The notes under the pieces are model-generated. The model saw only the letters and a program-made list of their open reading frames with translations, was not told the origin of the DNA and made no database searches. Both the position numbers and the translations under genes were made by a program. This document shows positions 1 through 6,916 of a DNA stretch of 64,000 nt, piece by piece (the stretch's first letter is position 1; every line of letters starts with the position of its first letter). Origin of the DNA: Nostoc sp. XA010 (lineage in GTDB: Bacteria; Cyanobacteriota; Cyanobacteriia; Cyanobacteriales; Nostocaceae). The stretch is from positions 1 to 64,000 of the forward strand of contig NZ_JAIVFX010000022.1 in assembly GCF_020829625.1 (NCBI RefSeq), written 5' to 3'.

Positions 1-214
1 TGCTGTCATGGTTTTATAAGTGCGGTTAGTTATTTTATAATCAGGCTGGTTTGTTTTTGCCTGTGAATGTACTTTACAATGCTTTACAAAATTTAATCAA
101 GTTTTATTACTTCAGTAAAGCTTATATACGTTATTAGCTTTTCTTATTTAAAGGTAAGCAATGAGGTTAGGATACGCCGAAGTTACAGCAGAATTCAGAA
201 TTCAGGAGTAAAAC

Positions 215-364
215 ATGCTTTATACCTGGGTAACAGACTTAGCTTGTGTACCTCAGCAACTTGAAATCTGCTGTATCTTTTGTATGACATCACAACTGTA
301 TAGATATATAGCTGTAGAAATTTTTATTCTATTTTGGTTCTATTGCCTACTGGACTGGGAATAA
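215..364 (+). CDS. Possible small Cys/Trp-rich ORF (49 aa), doubtful
   Basis: An ATG at 215 is preceded by CAGGAG eight to ten bases upstream, a good ribosome binding site, and the frame stays open for 49 codons to a double stop (TAATAA). The product would be hydrophobic and rich in Cys, Trp and Tyr. A terminator-like hairpin follows about 35 bases later. Against it: the CAGGAG lies in a GAATTCA-type heptamer repeat common in Nostoc intergenic DNA, so the ribosome site may be accidental. I recognise no family. Confidence 0.2.
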   Translation: MLYTWVTDLACVPQQLEICCIFCMTSQLYRYIAVEIFILFWFYCLLDWE

Positions 365-518
365 TAACTTTGTAGATTACCGCTATTTCAAAAAAATTAA
401 CCCTCGGCTTACCACTGGGGGCTTTTTTTGTTTGGCAAAATGGCATATCTCTAAATTAGACGATTGCTATGGTGTTTAAGTAGGATACATTCCATGCGAA
501 AAAGTACTGACTTGCATC

Positions 519-545
519 ACCCCTGGCTAACTACCAGGGGTTTTT
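519..545 (+). terminator. Rho-independent terminator
   Basis: Perfect 8-bp stem ACCCCTGG / CCAGGGGT with a seven-base loop, followed by a T-run. It is oriented for plus-strand transcription and has no recognised gene directly upstream in the window. Confidence 0.6.
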
Positions 546-729
546 ATTGGAAGTTCTACTGAGATATTGCACCATTCTGAATAACTGTAAAGTTGACAAT
601 TTGATATGAGTAGTGATTCTAAAATTCACTGCTTTTCCAAATTAATAAGGGATAGCGATTTTTATTCAAGTAGGGAATGTCAATATAGGCTTATATGGAA
701 GCCAAAAAATCAAGTACAACTAATTAACA

Positions 730-1101
730 ATGACAGAAGCTAAAAACGTAATCGGTGGAAACCTAGAAGCCTGCTGCACTTCTCCAATGACTGGGTTTTA
801 CCGCGACGGTTTTTGTCGCACAGGTGGTCAGGATTTCGGTTCGCACGTTGTATGTGCCGAAGTGACATCAGAATTCCTGGAGTTCACCAAATCCCACGGG
901 AACGATCTAAGCACACCTGTTCCTGATTCTAATTTTCCTGGGCTGAAGCCTGGCGATCGCTGGTGTTTATGTGCTTCTCGCTGGCAAGAAGCTCTCGATG
1001 CTGGCGTTGCTCCACCCGTCATTCTCTCTGCAACCCATGCTAGAGCTTTGGAAATGGTTTCCCTAGACGAATTGAAAAAACATGCCTTAACTTCGTCTTG
1101 A
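730..1101 (+). CDS. DUF2237 family protein
   Basis: This 123-residue protein matches the DUF2237 family, small soluble proteins common in cyanobacteria and other bacteria with no established biochemical role. Recognisable features are the N-terminal NVIGGNLEACC segment, the TGFYRDGFC region, and the C-terminal GDRWCLCASRW block. Conserved Cys and His residues suggest metal or thiol chemistry, but that is inference. The length is normal for the family. The upstream DNA lacks a strong Shine-Dalgarno sequence. It is a single gene, convergent with the kinase downstream, with a G/C-rich STRR tract between them. Confidence 0.85.
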   Translation: MTEAKNVIGGNLEACCTSPMTGFYRDGFCRTGGQDFGSHVVCAEVTSEFLEFTKSHGNDLSTPVPDSNFPGLKPGDRWCLCASRWQEALDAGVAPPVILSATHARALEMVSLDELKKHALTSS

Positions 1102-1117
1102 TCGGGCATTGGGCATT

Positions 1118-1186
1118 GAAAAGAGGCAGAGGGGCGGGGGCAGAGGGGAAAATTCTTCTCCCCACTCCCCACTCCCCAATTCCAAA
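1118..1186. repeat. Short tandem heptamer-type repeat (STRR)
   Basis: A purine-rich run (GAGGCAGAGGGG-like) is followed by CCCCACT heptamers, forming a self-complementary tract between two convergent genes. Such low-complexity heptamer tracts are typical of heterocystous cyanobacterial intergenic DNA. The stem could also help end transcription from both sides. Confidence 0.6.
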
Positions 1187-3232
1187 TCAACCCACTGGAA
1201 CTTCTACAGGTAGCTTTAATACATCGGCAACCATAGCAATCAATTTAGTGGGGTCTATTGGCTTAGATAAATGCTGCTGAAACCCTGCTGAAAGCGCTTC
1301 TAATCGGTCTTCCTCTCGCGTGTATGCTGTTAAAGCGATCGCTGGGATACGTCCTCCTTTTTCTGGTTCCAAAGAGCGCAGTTTCCGAATCAGCGTATAA
1401 CCATCTTGCTGTGACATGCCGATGTCGCTAATTAGAATATCTGGTTTTGCTTGTTCAATTACTGCTAATGCTTCATCAACTGATGCTACCGCAGTGGCGA
1501 TCGCCCCATATTCCTCAAACATAAAACTGAGAAAGTTACGGGTATCTGCTTCATCATCTACAACTAAAACTCTTAATCCAGAAAGAGGCGTCGATGCCAC
1601 AGGGGAAAAAATTTCTCCTGTGGCTTCTCTACTGGCTCTGCTAGTCCTATTGTCTTGTAGCAGTGGTAATCTCACAGTAAAGGTTGCTCCTTCTCCTGTG
1701 CCTGCACTTTCGGCAGAGATTTTACCCTTGTGTAGTTCTACTAAATGACGGACGATCGCTAGTCCTAGTCCTAATCCATTGTGCGATCGCGTTGTGGTGC
1801 TATCTGCTTGCCGGAAACGCTCAAATACTTTGGGCAAAAACTCGGAACTGATACCAATGCCCGTATCAATAACTTGAATTTGGGCGTATTTGTGAGTTGT
1901 TTCTTGTTCTTCACTATAGACTACTGACAAATTCACATCTACCCTGCCACCCTTAGGGGTAAACTTAATGGCATTAGTTAGTAGGTTCCAGACAACTTGC
2001 TGTAACCTGGCTGGATCGCCATAAACTGACCCGACCGAAGTATCCAAAACAGTATTTAACTTAATATCTTTTGGTTCTGCTAGGGGACGCACTGCCTCTA
2101 AGGCTGCCTCCGTTACCGTGAGCAGATTCACCGCAGATACATTTAACCGCAACTGACCACGGATAATCCGGGATACATCTAAGATATCCTCAATTAGTTG
2201 CATCTGAGATATTGCGTTGCGTTCAATCGCCTCTAGGGCGCGGGAAGTGGCTTTTTCATCAAGTTTCTTAGAGCGGAGGATCTTTGACCAGCCCAGCATT
2301 GAGGTTAGGGGTGTGCGGAGTTCGTGGGAAAGAACGGCGAGAAACTCATCTTTCATCCGATTCGCTGCTTCTGCTTCGGCTCTTGCCGTCTGTTCTCGAA
2401 TCACTTGAGCGCGGACTTCTTCTGCTTGTTTGCGTTCAGTAATATCTTCGAGAGTGCCTACATATCCCAGCAATTCTCCTTGACCGGAAAGCATGGGTGA
2501 TGAGCGAACTTGAACCCAACGCACGATACCATGAGCAGTTTGAAAGCGAAACTCTTCAGAGTAGTCACGACCTTCACAAATGTAGTTAGACCAAGTGGCA
2601 ACTGCTCGTTCTCTATCTCCTGGGTGAACAGATTCTAGCCATCTTTTTTCTAAACTTTCTGCCGCTCTCAAGCCACAAATTATTTGATAGCGAGGATTAG
2701 TATATCTACATCCTCCTTCAGTATCAATTTCAAAAATGCCAACGGGTGAACAAGTACTTAGCGATCGAAATCGTTCTTCACTTTGGCTGAGTTCGGCATT
2801 GACAGCTACCAGTTGTGCTGCTTGTTGCTTGACAGCTTCTGTTTTCTTAAATAGTTCTACGAATACTGTGACTTTAGAAGTCAAAATATTGGGGTCTAAT
2901 GGTTTGAGCAAATAATCAACTGCACCCAAGGCATAGCCTTTAAACAACATTTGGTCGCTGGTGCTAAAGGCGGTGAGAAAGATAATTGGAGTGTGACGCG
3001 ATCGCCCCCGATTGCGAATCAAGGTTGCAGTTTCAAAGCCATCGATCCCTGGCATTTGCACATCTAGCAAAATCACTGCAAAGTCTTGATGTAGCAGACA
3101 CCTCAAAGCTTCCTCCCCAGAAGTAGCTCTCACCAGATTCTCTCCCAGTTTTTCCAGGATTGCTTCTAGTGCTAGCAAATTTTCTAGTTTATCATCCACT
3201 AGGAGGATGTTTACTTTGGGTTCCATCTGCAT
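1187..3232 (-). CDS. Hybrid histidine kinase (REC-PAS-HisKA-HATPase-REC)
   Basis: A cytoplasmic multidomain two-component protein of 681 residues. A receiver domain (about 6-125) has the phosphoacceptor Asp57 in ILLDVQMPG. A PAS/PAC sensor region follows (about 155-270), then a HisKA domain with His303 in SHELRTP. The HATPase domain (about 410-530) has N, G1 and G2 boxes (NLLTNAIKF, DTGIGIS, GLGLGLAI). A second receiver ends the protein with ISDIGMSQQDG. It has no membrane segment, so it should sense a cytosolic signal or a partner. I chose the ATG at 3232, 17 bases past the cheB stop; a start at 3280 would overlap cheB by 32 bases and add 16 residues with no domain. It is co-transcribed with the CheB-type gene upstream. 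Confidence 0.9.
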   Translation of the reverse strand: MQMEPKVNILLVDDKLENLLALEAILEKLGENLVRATSGEEALRCLLHQDFAVILLDVQMPGIDGFETATLIRNRGRSRHTPIIFLTAFSTSDQMLFKGYALGAVDYLLKPLDPNILTSKVTVFVELFKKTEAVKQQAAQLVAVNAELSQSEERFRSLSTCSPVGIFEIDTEGGCRYTNPRYQIICGLRAAESLEKRWLESVHPGDRERAVATWSNYICEGRDYSEEFRFQTAHGIVRWVQVRSSPMLSGQGELLGYVGTLEDITERKQAEEVRAQVIREQTARAEAEAANRMKDEFLAVLSHELRTPLTSMLGWSKILRSKKLDEKATSRALEAIERNAISQMQLIEDILDVSRIIRGQLRLNVSAVNLLTVTEAALEAVRPLAEPKDIKLNTVLDTSVGSVYGDPARLQQVVWNLLTNAIKFTPKGGRVDVNLSVVYSEEQETTHKYAQIQVIDTGIGISSEFLPKVFERFRQADSTTTRSHNGLGLGLAIVRHLVELHKGKISAESAGTGEGATFTVRLPLLQDNRTSRASREATGEIFSPVASTPLSGLRVLVVDDEADTRNFLSFMFEEYGAIATAVASVDEALAVIEQAKPDILISDIGMSQQDGYTLIRKLRSLEPEKGGRIPAIALTAYTREEDRLEALSAGFQQHLSKPIDPTKLIAMVADVLKLPVEVPVG

Positions 3233-3248
3233 GGTTTTTTTTCCGTGA

Positions 3249-3854
3249 TTAATGACAAAGCTTAACCATTTGGGAAGCAATGTTTGAAAGTGTTAAAATC
3301 CAGTCTACTGCAACAGCAGAAATTGCTGCTTCTGGCATAACATTGCTCTGGGCTGTGGCAGGTTCTTGTACGATAGTAAGTCCTCCCCGCGCTTTTATTT
3401 TCTTAAGACCTTGCTTACCATCTTGGTTTGCTCCTGTCAATATTACACCAATAACTTGCTCACTATAGACATCGGCTGCTGACTCAAATAGCACATCGAT
3501 AGATGGTCTGGCATAAGAAACAGGCTCATCAGTCGAGAGGGCAAAGTGACCTGGTTCAACCAATAAGTGATAATCTGCTGGAGCTATGTAGATATGTCCT
3601 GGTAGTATTTCGTCTTTGTCTTGCACTTCTCGAATCGGCAACGAAGTATATTCTTGTAATAACTCCTGGAGTGTGTTGTTAGACTCCTTGTGACGGTGTT
3701 GCACGATCGCGATCGGCACTAGAAAGTCTGCTGGTAAATTACCCAAGAGAATTTTTAAGGCTGATAATCCGCCCAAAGAAGTACCAATGACTACAATTTC
3801 AAACGCCACTTGTTTTGTCCTCACACCTGTTAGTGTGACTTGATGGCTCATCAA
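3249..3854 (-). CDS. CheB-type protein-glutamate methylesterase, no receiver domain
   Basis: This 201-residue protein is only the catalytic domain of chemotaxis methylesterase CheB, which removes methyl groups from glutamates of chemoreceptors. The catalytic triad is visible: Ser26 in GTSLGG, His53 in VQHRH and Asp145 in GANQDG. The ARPSIDVLFESAA segment is also typical. The N-terminal receiver domain of classical CheB (about 350 residues) is absent, so phosphorylation cannot control it in cis. The hybrid kinase follows directly, and its first receiver may replace the lost one. In cyanobacteria such pairs are more often linked to signalling than to swimming. A CheR methyltransferase lies 7 kb away. 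Confidence 0.88.
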   Translation of the reverse strand: MMSHQVTLTGVRTKQVAFEIVVIGTSLGGLSALKILLGNLPADFLVPIAIVQHRHKESNNTLQELLQEYTSLPIREVQDKDEILPGHIYIAPADYHLLVEPGHFALSTDEPVSYARPSIDVLFESAADVYSEQVIGVILTGANQDGKQGLKKIKARGGLTIVQEPATAQSNVMPEAAISAVAVDWILTLSNIASQMVKLCH

Positions 3855-3893
3855 ATCCTTTCAGCATTCTCCAGTTCCACCACAGCTAGTAAG

Positions 3894-3994
3894 GGACTTC
3901 CAAATAAAAAAATATGCCATCCCTGGGGGACGCTACGCGTAGCTTGCTTCCCAAAGGGTACGCTTTTAGGGCAGGGGAGCAGGGAGCAGGAAGC
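3894..3994. repeat. Dispersed repeat with a nested palindromic insertion
   Basis: The ends (GGACTTCCAAATAAAAAAAT and GGGAGCAGGAAGC) match an inverted copy at 44214-44275. The copy here is about 40 bases longer because a GCTACGCGTAGCTTGCTTCCC-like palindrome sits in its middle. The palindrome belongs to a family found at several other places in this window. Confidence 0.65.
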
Positions 3995-4635
3995 AGGGGG
4001 AGGAAAAATCGTTTTGATTCCAAAAATTGGATAATTTATTTTTTGCAGTTCCCTAACTTACCTTGACTTGCCTTTATACCCACTAACGAAAATTATATAT
4101 TTTTGTCATTTCCATTACAATTAAAAATTTTATCATTGTGAAGTAGTTTACATAAAAAATATGGTTTTTATGGTTTTTTTAAATTTTAGTTAATGCCAGA
4201 ATCGATACATTATAGAAATATATTTTTGCTAAATAACTAACTTTTAAAAGTTTAATTATTATTGTTTTGACAATTCATAAAAATTTACTTAAGCTAAAGG
4301 ATAGGTTAAGCAAATCAACAAATGACAGCGATTTGGTTTAGCTACATCAAAAATTGCTGTTGCAGACTATTGGCATGAGGAAATTAATCGCAACAAAAAT
4401 CATTCCCTAAAGGCAAGTTTACTAAATTTGTCTATAAAAAGCTAAGACATCATTAAGCATATTGCGCCGCGCACATATTGAACAGATTCCGATCAATTAT
4501 AGATAGATACTTGTAGTGATGGTAGCAGGTATCCATCAATCATTGAAGTTTAACTAGCGATTTTGGATTAAGGTCTTCTGGTTTATATCTCGTCAGGCAC
4601 GGAATAAATCTAAAATCCAAAAGACGCTCGATAAC

Positions 4636-4725
4636 TCGCTCTAAGCGTTCGCGTAGCGTCTCGTAGAGAAGCCATGCCGTTGGCGCAGCCTCTCGTAGAG
4701 AAGGCTTTACGCTACGCTATCGGCA
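4636..4725. repeat. Cluster of GCGTAGC/CTCGTAGAGAAG palindromic repeats
   Basis: Repeated GCGTAGCGTCTCGTAGAGAA and GCAGCCTCTCGTAGAGAAGG modules form inverted pairs. Related modules occur at 10515-10610, 34384-34490, 35866-35955 and 54705-54780. They look like small non-coding interspersed repeats and lie just upstream of the oxidase operon leader. Confidence 0.6.
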
Positions 4726-4774
4726 ATCCAAAATTGATTGACCACAGTGCGGTAGATATGTCCAGGAGAATACA

Positions 4775-5275
4775 ATGCTTGAGTATTTTACATCATTGAA
4801 CGACCACAATTTGCCCTATCCAGATACGATTCATCCCATCGTTGTCCACTTCGTAATTGCGATGGTGTTGTTTTCCTTTTTCTGCGATGTAGTTGGCTAT
4901 TTTACTGGGAAATCCAGTCTTTTTGAGGTCAGTTGGTGGAACATGTTAGTTGCCACGATCGCCATCTTCGTTGCGATTATTTTTGGTCAGTTTGAAGCGG
5001 GTTTAGCACAGCCTTACAGCCTAGCTAAATCGGTGCTGAACTTACATACGCTGATTGGTTGGTCGCTTTCGGGAATCATCACGGCAATTACAGCTTGGCG
5101 CTATGTAATTCGTGCCCGCAACCCGCAAAAATTACCAATTTATTATTTGGGAGCCGGACTAGTTTTAACTTTGATAGTTGGCTTGCAAGTATATCTCGGA
5201 GATGAACTTGTTTGGGTGTATGGATTGCATACAGTGCCAGTTGTGGAAGCACTAAAGGATGGTCTGTTGCGATGA
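4775..5275 (+). CDS. DUF2231 family membrane protein, first gene of oxidase operon
   Basis: A 166-residue integral membrane protein of the DUF2231 family. Four hydrophobic segments are visible (about 24-43, 54-71, 90-106 and 123-141). The start has a good ribosome site (CCAGGAG) eight bases upstream. The TIHPIVVHFVIA motif carries the conserved HP...H pattern of the family, which could bind haem or metal; that is inference. The stop overlaps the start of the next DUF2231 gene (ATGA). Paired DUF2231 genes ahead of subunits II, I and III suggest a role in assembly or accessory electron transfer for this oxidase. Confidence 0.82.
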   Translation: MLEYFTSLNDHNLPYPDTIHPIVVHFVIAMVLFSFFCDVVGYFTGKSSLFEVSWWNMLVATIAIFVAIIFGQFEAGLAQPYSLAKSVLNLHTLIGWSLSGIITAITAWRYVIRARNPQKLPIYYLGAGLVLTLIVGLQVYLGDELVWVYGLHTVPVVEALKDGLLR

Positions 5276-5889
5276 ACTCAGAATTAATTGACCAATTGAG
5301 CGGCTCTCTAGGCGGAAACGGATTACCTTACACAATTCCCATTCATCCCAACTTAGTCCATCTGACAATAGGTTTGTTCATCATTGGGATGACCTTTGAT
5401 ATTGTTGGTGTTTTGTTCCCCTTTGAAAAATGGGTCTTCAAATTTTTAGCAATTACTGTGGAACGTGACAACTTATTTAATGTTGGCTGGTACAACATGC
5501 TAGCTGCCAGCATCATTACATTTTTCACAGTGGCAGCAGGCTTTTACGAAATGCTGTTGGCAACACCACCAGCTGATATGAAAAGTGCCTGGGGATTGCA
5601 GGCAATGGAAACTATGCTTTGGCATGGTGTAGGTGGTGTGTTCTTATTAGCGCTGATTGTTGTCCTGACCATCTGGAGAGGATGGCAGCGCTTCGTTTGG
5701 GCCAAACAAGAATATAAACAGACAGACAGAGAAGTGCAATGGATCTATCTGTTGGCAGGCATAGCAATCATGTTTATTCTGTACGTCCACGGGACACTAG
5801 GAGCGCAAATGGCTGCCGAGTTTGGCGTACACAATACAGCAGATAATTTGCTGCGATCGCACCAAGACCTTAACACAACACTCAAATAA
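5272..5889 (+). CDS. DUF2231 family membrane protein, second paralogue
   Basis: A 205-residue relative of the preceding protein, with the same IPIHPNLVHLTIG motif, a WYNMLAAS segment and about four transmembrane helices. I start it at the ATG at 5272, which overlaps the previous stop in ATGA, indicating translational coupling. An earlier in-frame start (5212) would only add 20 residues encoded inside the upstream gene. The conserved His of the HP...H motif and the later MLWHGVG His are candidate cofactor ligands (inference). It lies 87 bases before subunit II, with a heptamer repeat tract between. Confidence 0.82.
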   Translation: MNSELIDQLSGSLGGNGLPYTIPIHPNLVHLTIGLFIIGMTFDIVGVLFPFEKWVFKFLAITVERDNLFNVGWYNMLAASIITFFTVAAGFYEMLLATPPADMKSAWGLQAMETMLWHGVGGVFLLALIVVLTIWRGWQRFVWAKQEYKQTDREVQWIYLLAGIAIMFILYVHGTLGAQMAAEFGVHNTADNLLRSHQDLNTTLK

Positions 5890-5922
5890 GTCATTTGTCT
5901 TTTGTTTAAAGTTATTAACCAT

Positions 5923-5976
5923 CGACCAATGACCAATGACCAATGACCCATGACTAATGACCAATGACTAATTACC
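5923..5976. repeat. STRR of CCAATGA heptamers
   Basis: Seven or so tandem copies of a CCAATGA-like heptamer sit between the second DUF2231 gene and ctaC. This is the classical short tandemly repeated sequence of heterocystous cyanobacteria. It may affect mRNA structure or slippage inside the operon. Confidence 0.75.
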
Positions 5977-6903
5977 ATGAAAATCCAGAAGATTTTAAAT
6001 ATTTTGACGCTGCTTACAGGCGCGATCGCAGTGACTATTACGAGTCTCTGGATCGGGCAGCAGGCTTATTCCTGGCTTCCCCCCCAAGCAGCAGCCGAAT
6101 CCCTACTAATTGATGATTTGATTAGCTTCTTAGTAACCCTCGGTTCCTTCATCTTCTTGGGAGTAACAAGTACTTTAATGTATTCTGTGATCTTCCATCG
6201 GGCCATCAAAGATGACTTCACCGACGGCCCCCCAATTGAAGGTAATATCACCTTAGAAGTTGTCTGGACAGCAATTCCAATTCTGTTAGTGTTGTGGATT
6301 GCGGGCTACAGCTACCAAGTTTACGAACAAATGGGGATTCAAGGCCCATCGGAAATAGTTCACCTGCATAATCCATTGGGAATGGAATCGGCTTATGCAG
6401 AACCAAAAGATGCACCAGCTAATGCTTTAGGTGAACCTGTAGAAAAAATCGACGTACTAGCTAAACAGTGGGCGTGGGTTTTTCATTACCCAGAAAGAGA
6501 TATTACCAGTACCGAATTGCATTTACCTAGCGATCGCCGGATACGTTTAGCGCTGAAATCACAAGACGTTCTCCACGGCTTCTATATACCTGCATTTCGC
6601 CTCAAGCAGGATATTATTCCCAACCATGCGATCGACTTTGAATTTACTCCCATCCGCCCCGGCAAATACCGATTGACCGATTCCCAATATAGCGGTACAT
6701 ACTTTGCGACGATGCAGGCGAATGTGGTTGTCGAATCTCCTGAAGATTATCAGCAATGGCTAGCACAAGCTGCAACCCAAAAGCCATCCGTTGCAAAAAA
6801 TCAGGCAGCTTCTGAGTATGCCCAAACATCCAATCAATCAGTCCAAACTGGTTGGGTTACAGTTCCACCTGCTGCACCTCCTCTAGTCAATTCACCTGGT
6901 TGA
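5977..6903 (+). CDS. ctaC: Terminal oxidase subunit II lacking the CuA site (ARTO/cox3 type)
   Basis: Subunit II of a haem-copper terminal oxidase, 308 residues, with two N-terminal membrane helices (about 10-30 and 45-70, plus a hydrophobic stretch 97-113) and a periplasmic/lumenal cupredoxin domain. In a canonical CuA site two Cys, one Glu, two His and one Met bind copper. Here His200 and Met246 remain, but the Cys positions are Asp235 and Ser239, the Glu is Gln237 and the second His is Phe243. So CuA cannot form. Cyanobacterial oxidases of this kind are called ARTO (cox3 in Anabaena) and are proposed to take electrons from quinol rather than cytochrome c. It is in one operon with ctaD and ctaE. 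Confidence 0.9.
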   Translation: MKIQKILNILTLLTGAIAVTITSLWIGQQAYSWLPPQAAAESLLIDDLISFLVTLGSFIFLGVTSTLMYSVIFHRAIKDDFTDGPPIEGNITLEVVWTAIPILLVLWIAGYSYQVYEQMGIQGPSEIVHLHNPLGMESAYAEPKDAPANALGEPVEKIDVLAKQWAWVFHYPERDITSTELHLPSDRRIRLALKSQDVLHGFYIPAFRLKQDIIPNHAIDFEFTPIRPGKYRLTDSQYSGTYFATMQANVVVESPEDYQQWLAQAATQKPSVAKNQAASEYAQTSNQSVQTGWVTVPPAAPPLVNSPG

Positions 6904-6916
6904 AAGGAAAGTAACT

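Larger units (their letters stand above)
1..729. other. Intergenic region with possible tandem terminators
   Basis: No long reading frame is present. The stretch is AT-rich and holds a possible 49-codon frame (215-364), an imperfect C-run/G-run hairpin followed by seven T residues near 399-430, and a clean hairpin with a T-tract at 519-545. Both stem-loops are oriented to end plus-strand transcripts. They could terminate a gene outside the window or a small transcript starting here. No promoter is convincing. Confidence 0.5.
3855..4774. other. Long intergenic region upstream of the oxidase operon
   Basis: No gene is seen in 920 bases. The left part holds a composite repeat (3894-3994). The centre (4040-4500) is AT-rich and should carry the promoters of the divergent cheB and oxidase operons. 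A TTGACA hexamer sits near 4265, but no convincing -10 box follows. I looked for an NtcA site (GTA-N8-TAC) between 4200 and 4774 and found none. The segment 4636-4725 is a cluster of GCGTAGCGTCTCGTAGAGAAG-type palindromic repeats. Confidence 0.6.

Noticed and set aside
4200..4774. NtcA-binding site in the oxidase leader
   Set aside because: I searched for GTA-N8-TAC and found no match, so nitrogen control is not supported by the sequence.
5745..5978. Trp/His-rich minus-strand ORF before ctaC
   Set aside because: It is translated from CCAATGA heptamer repeats and overlaps the DUF2231 gene.
5977..6903. Ordinary cytochrome c oxidase subunit II
   Set aside because: Most CuA ligands are replaced, so the canonical label would mislead; the ARTO type fits better.
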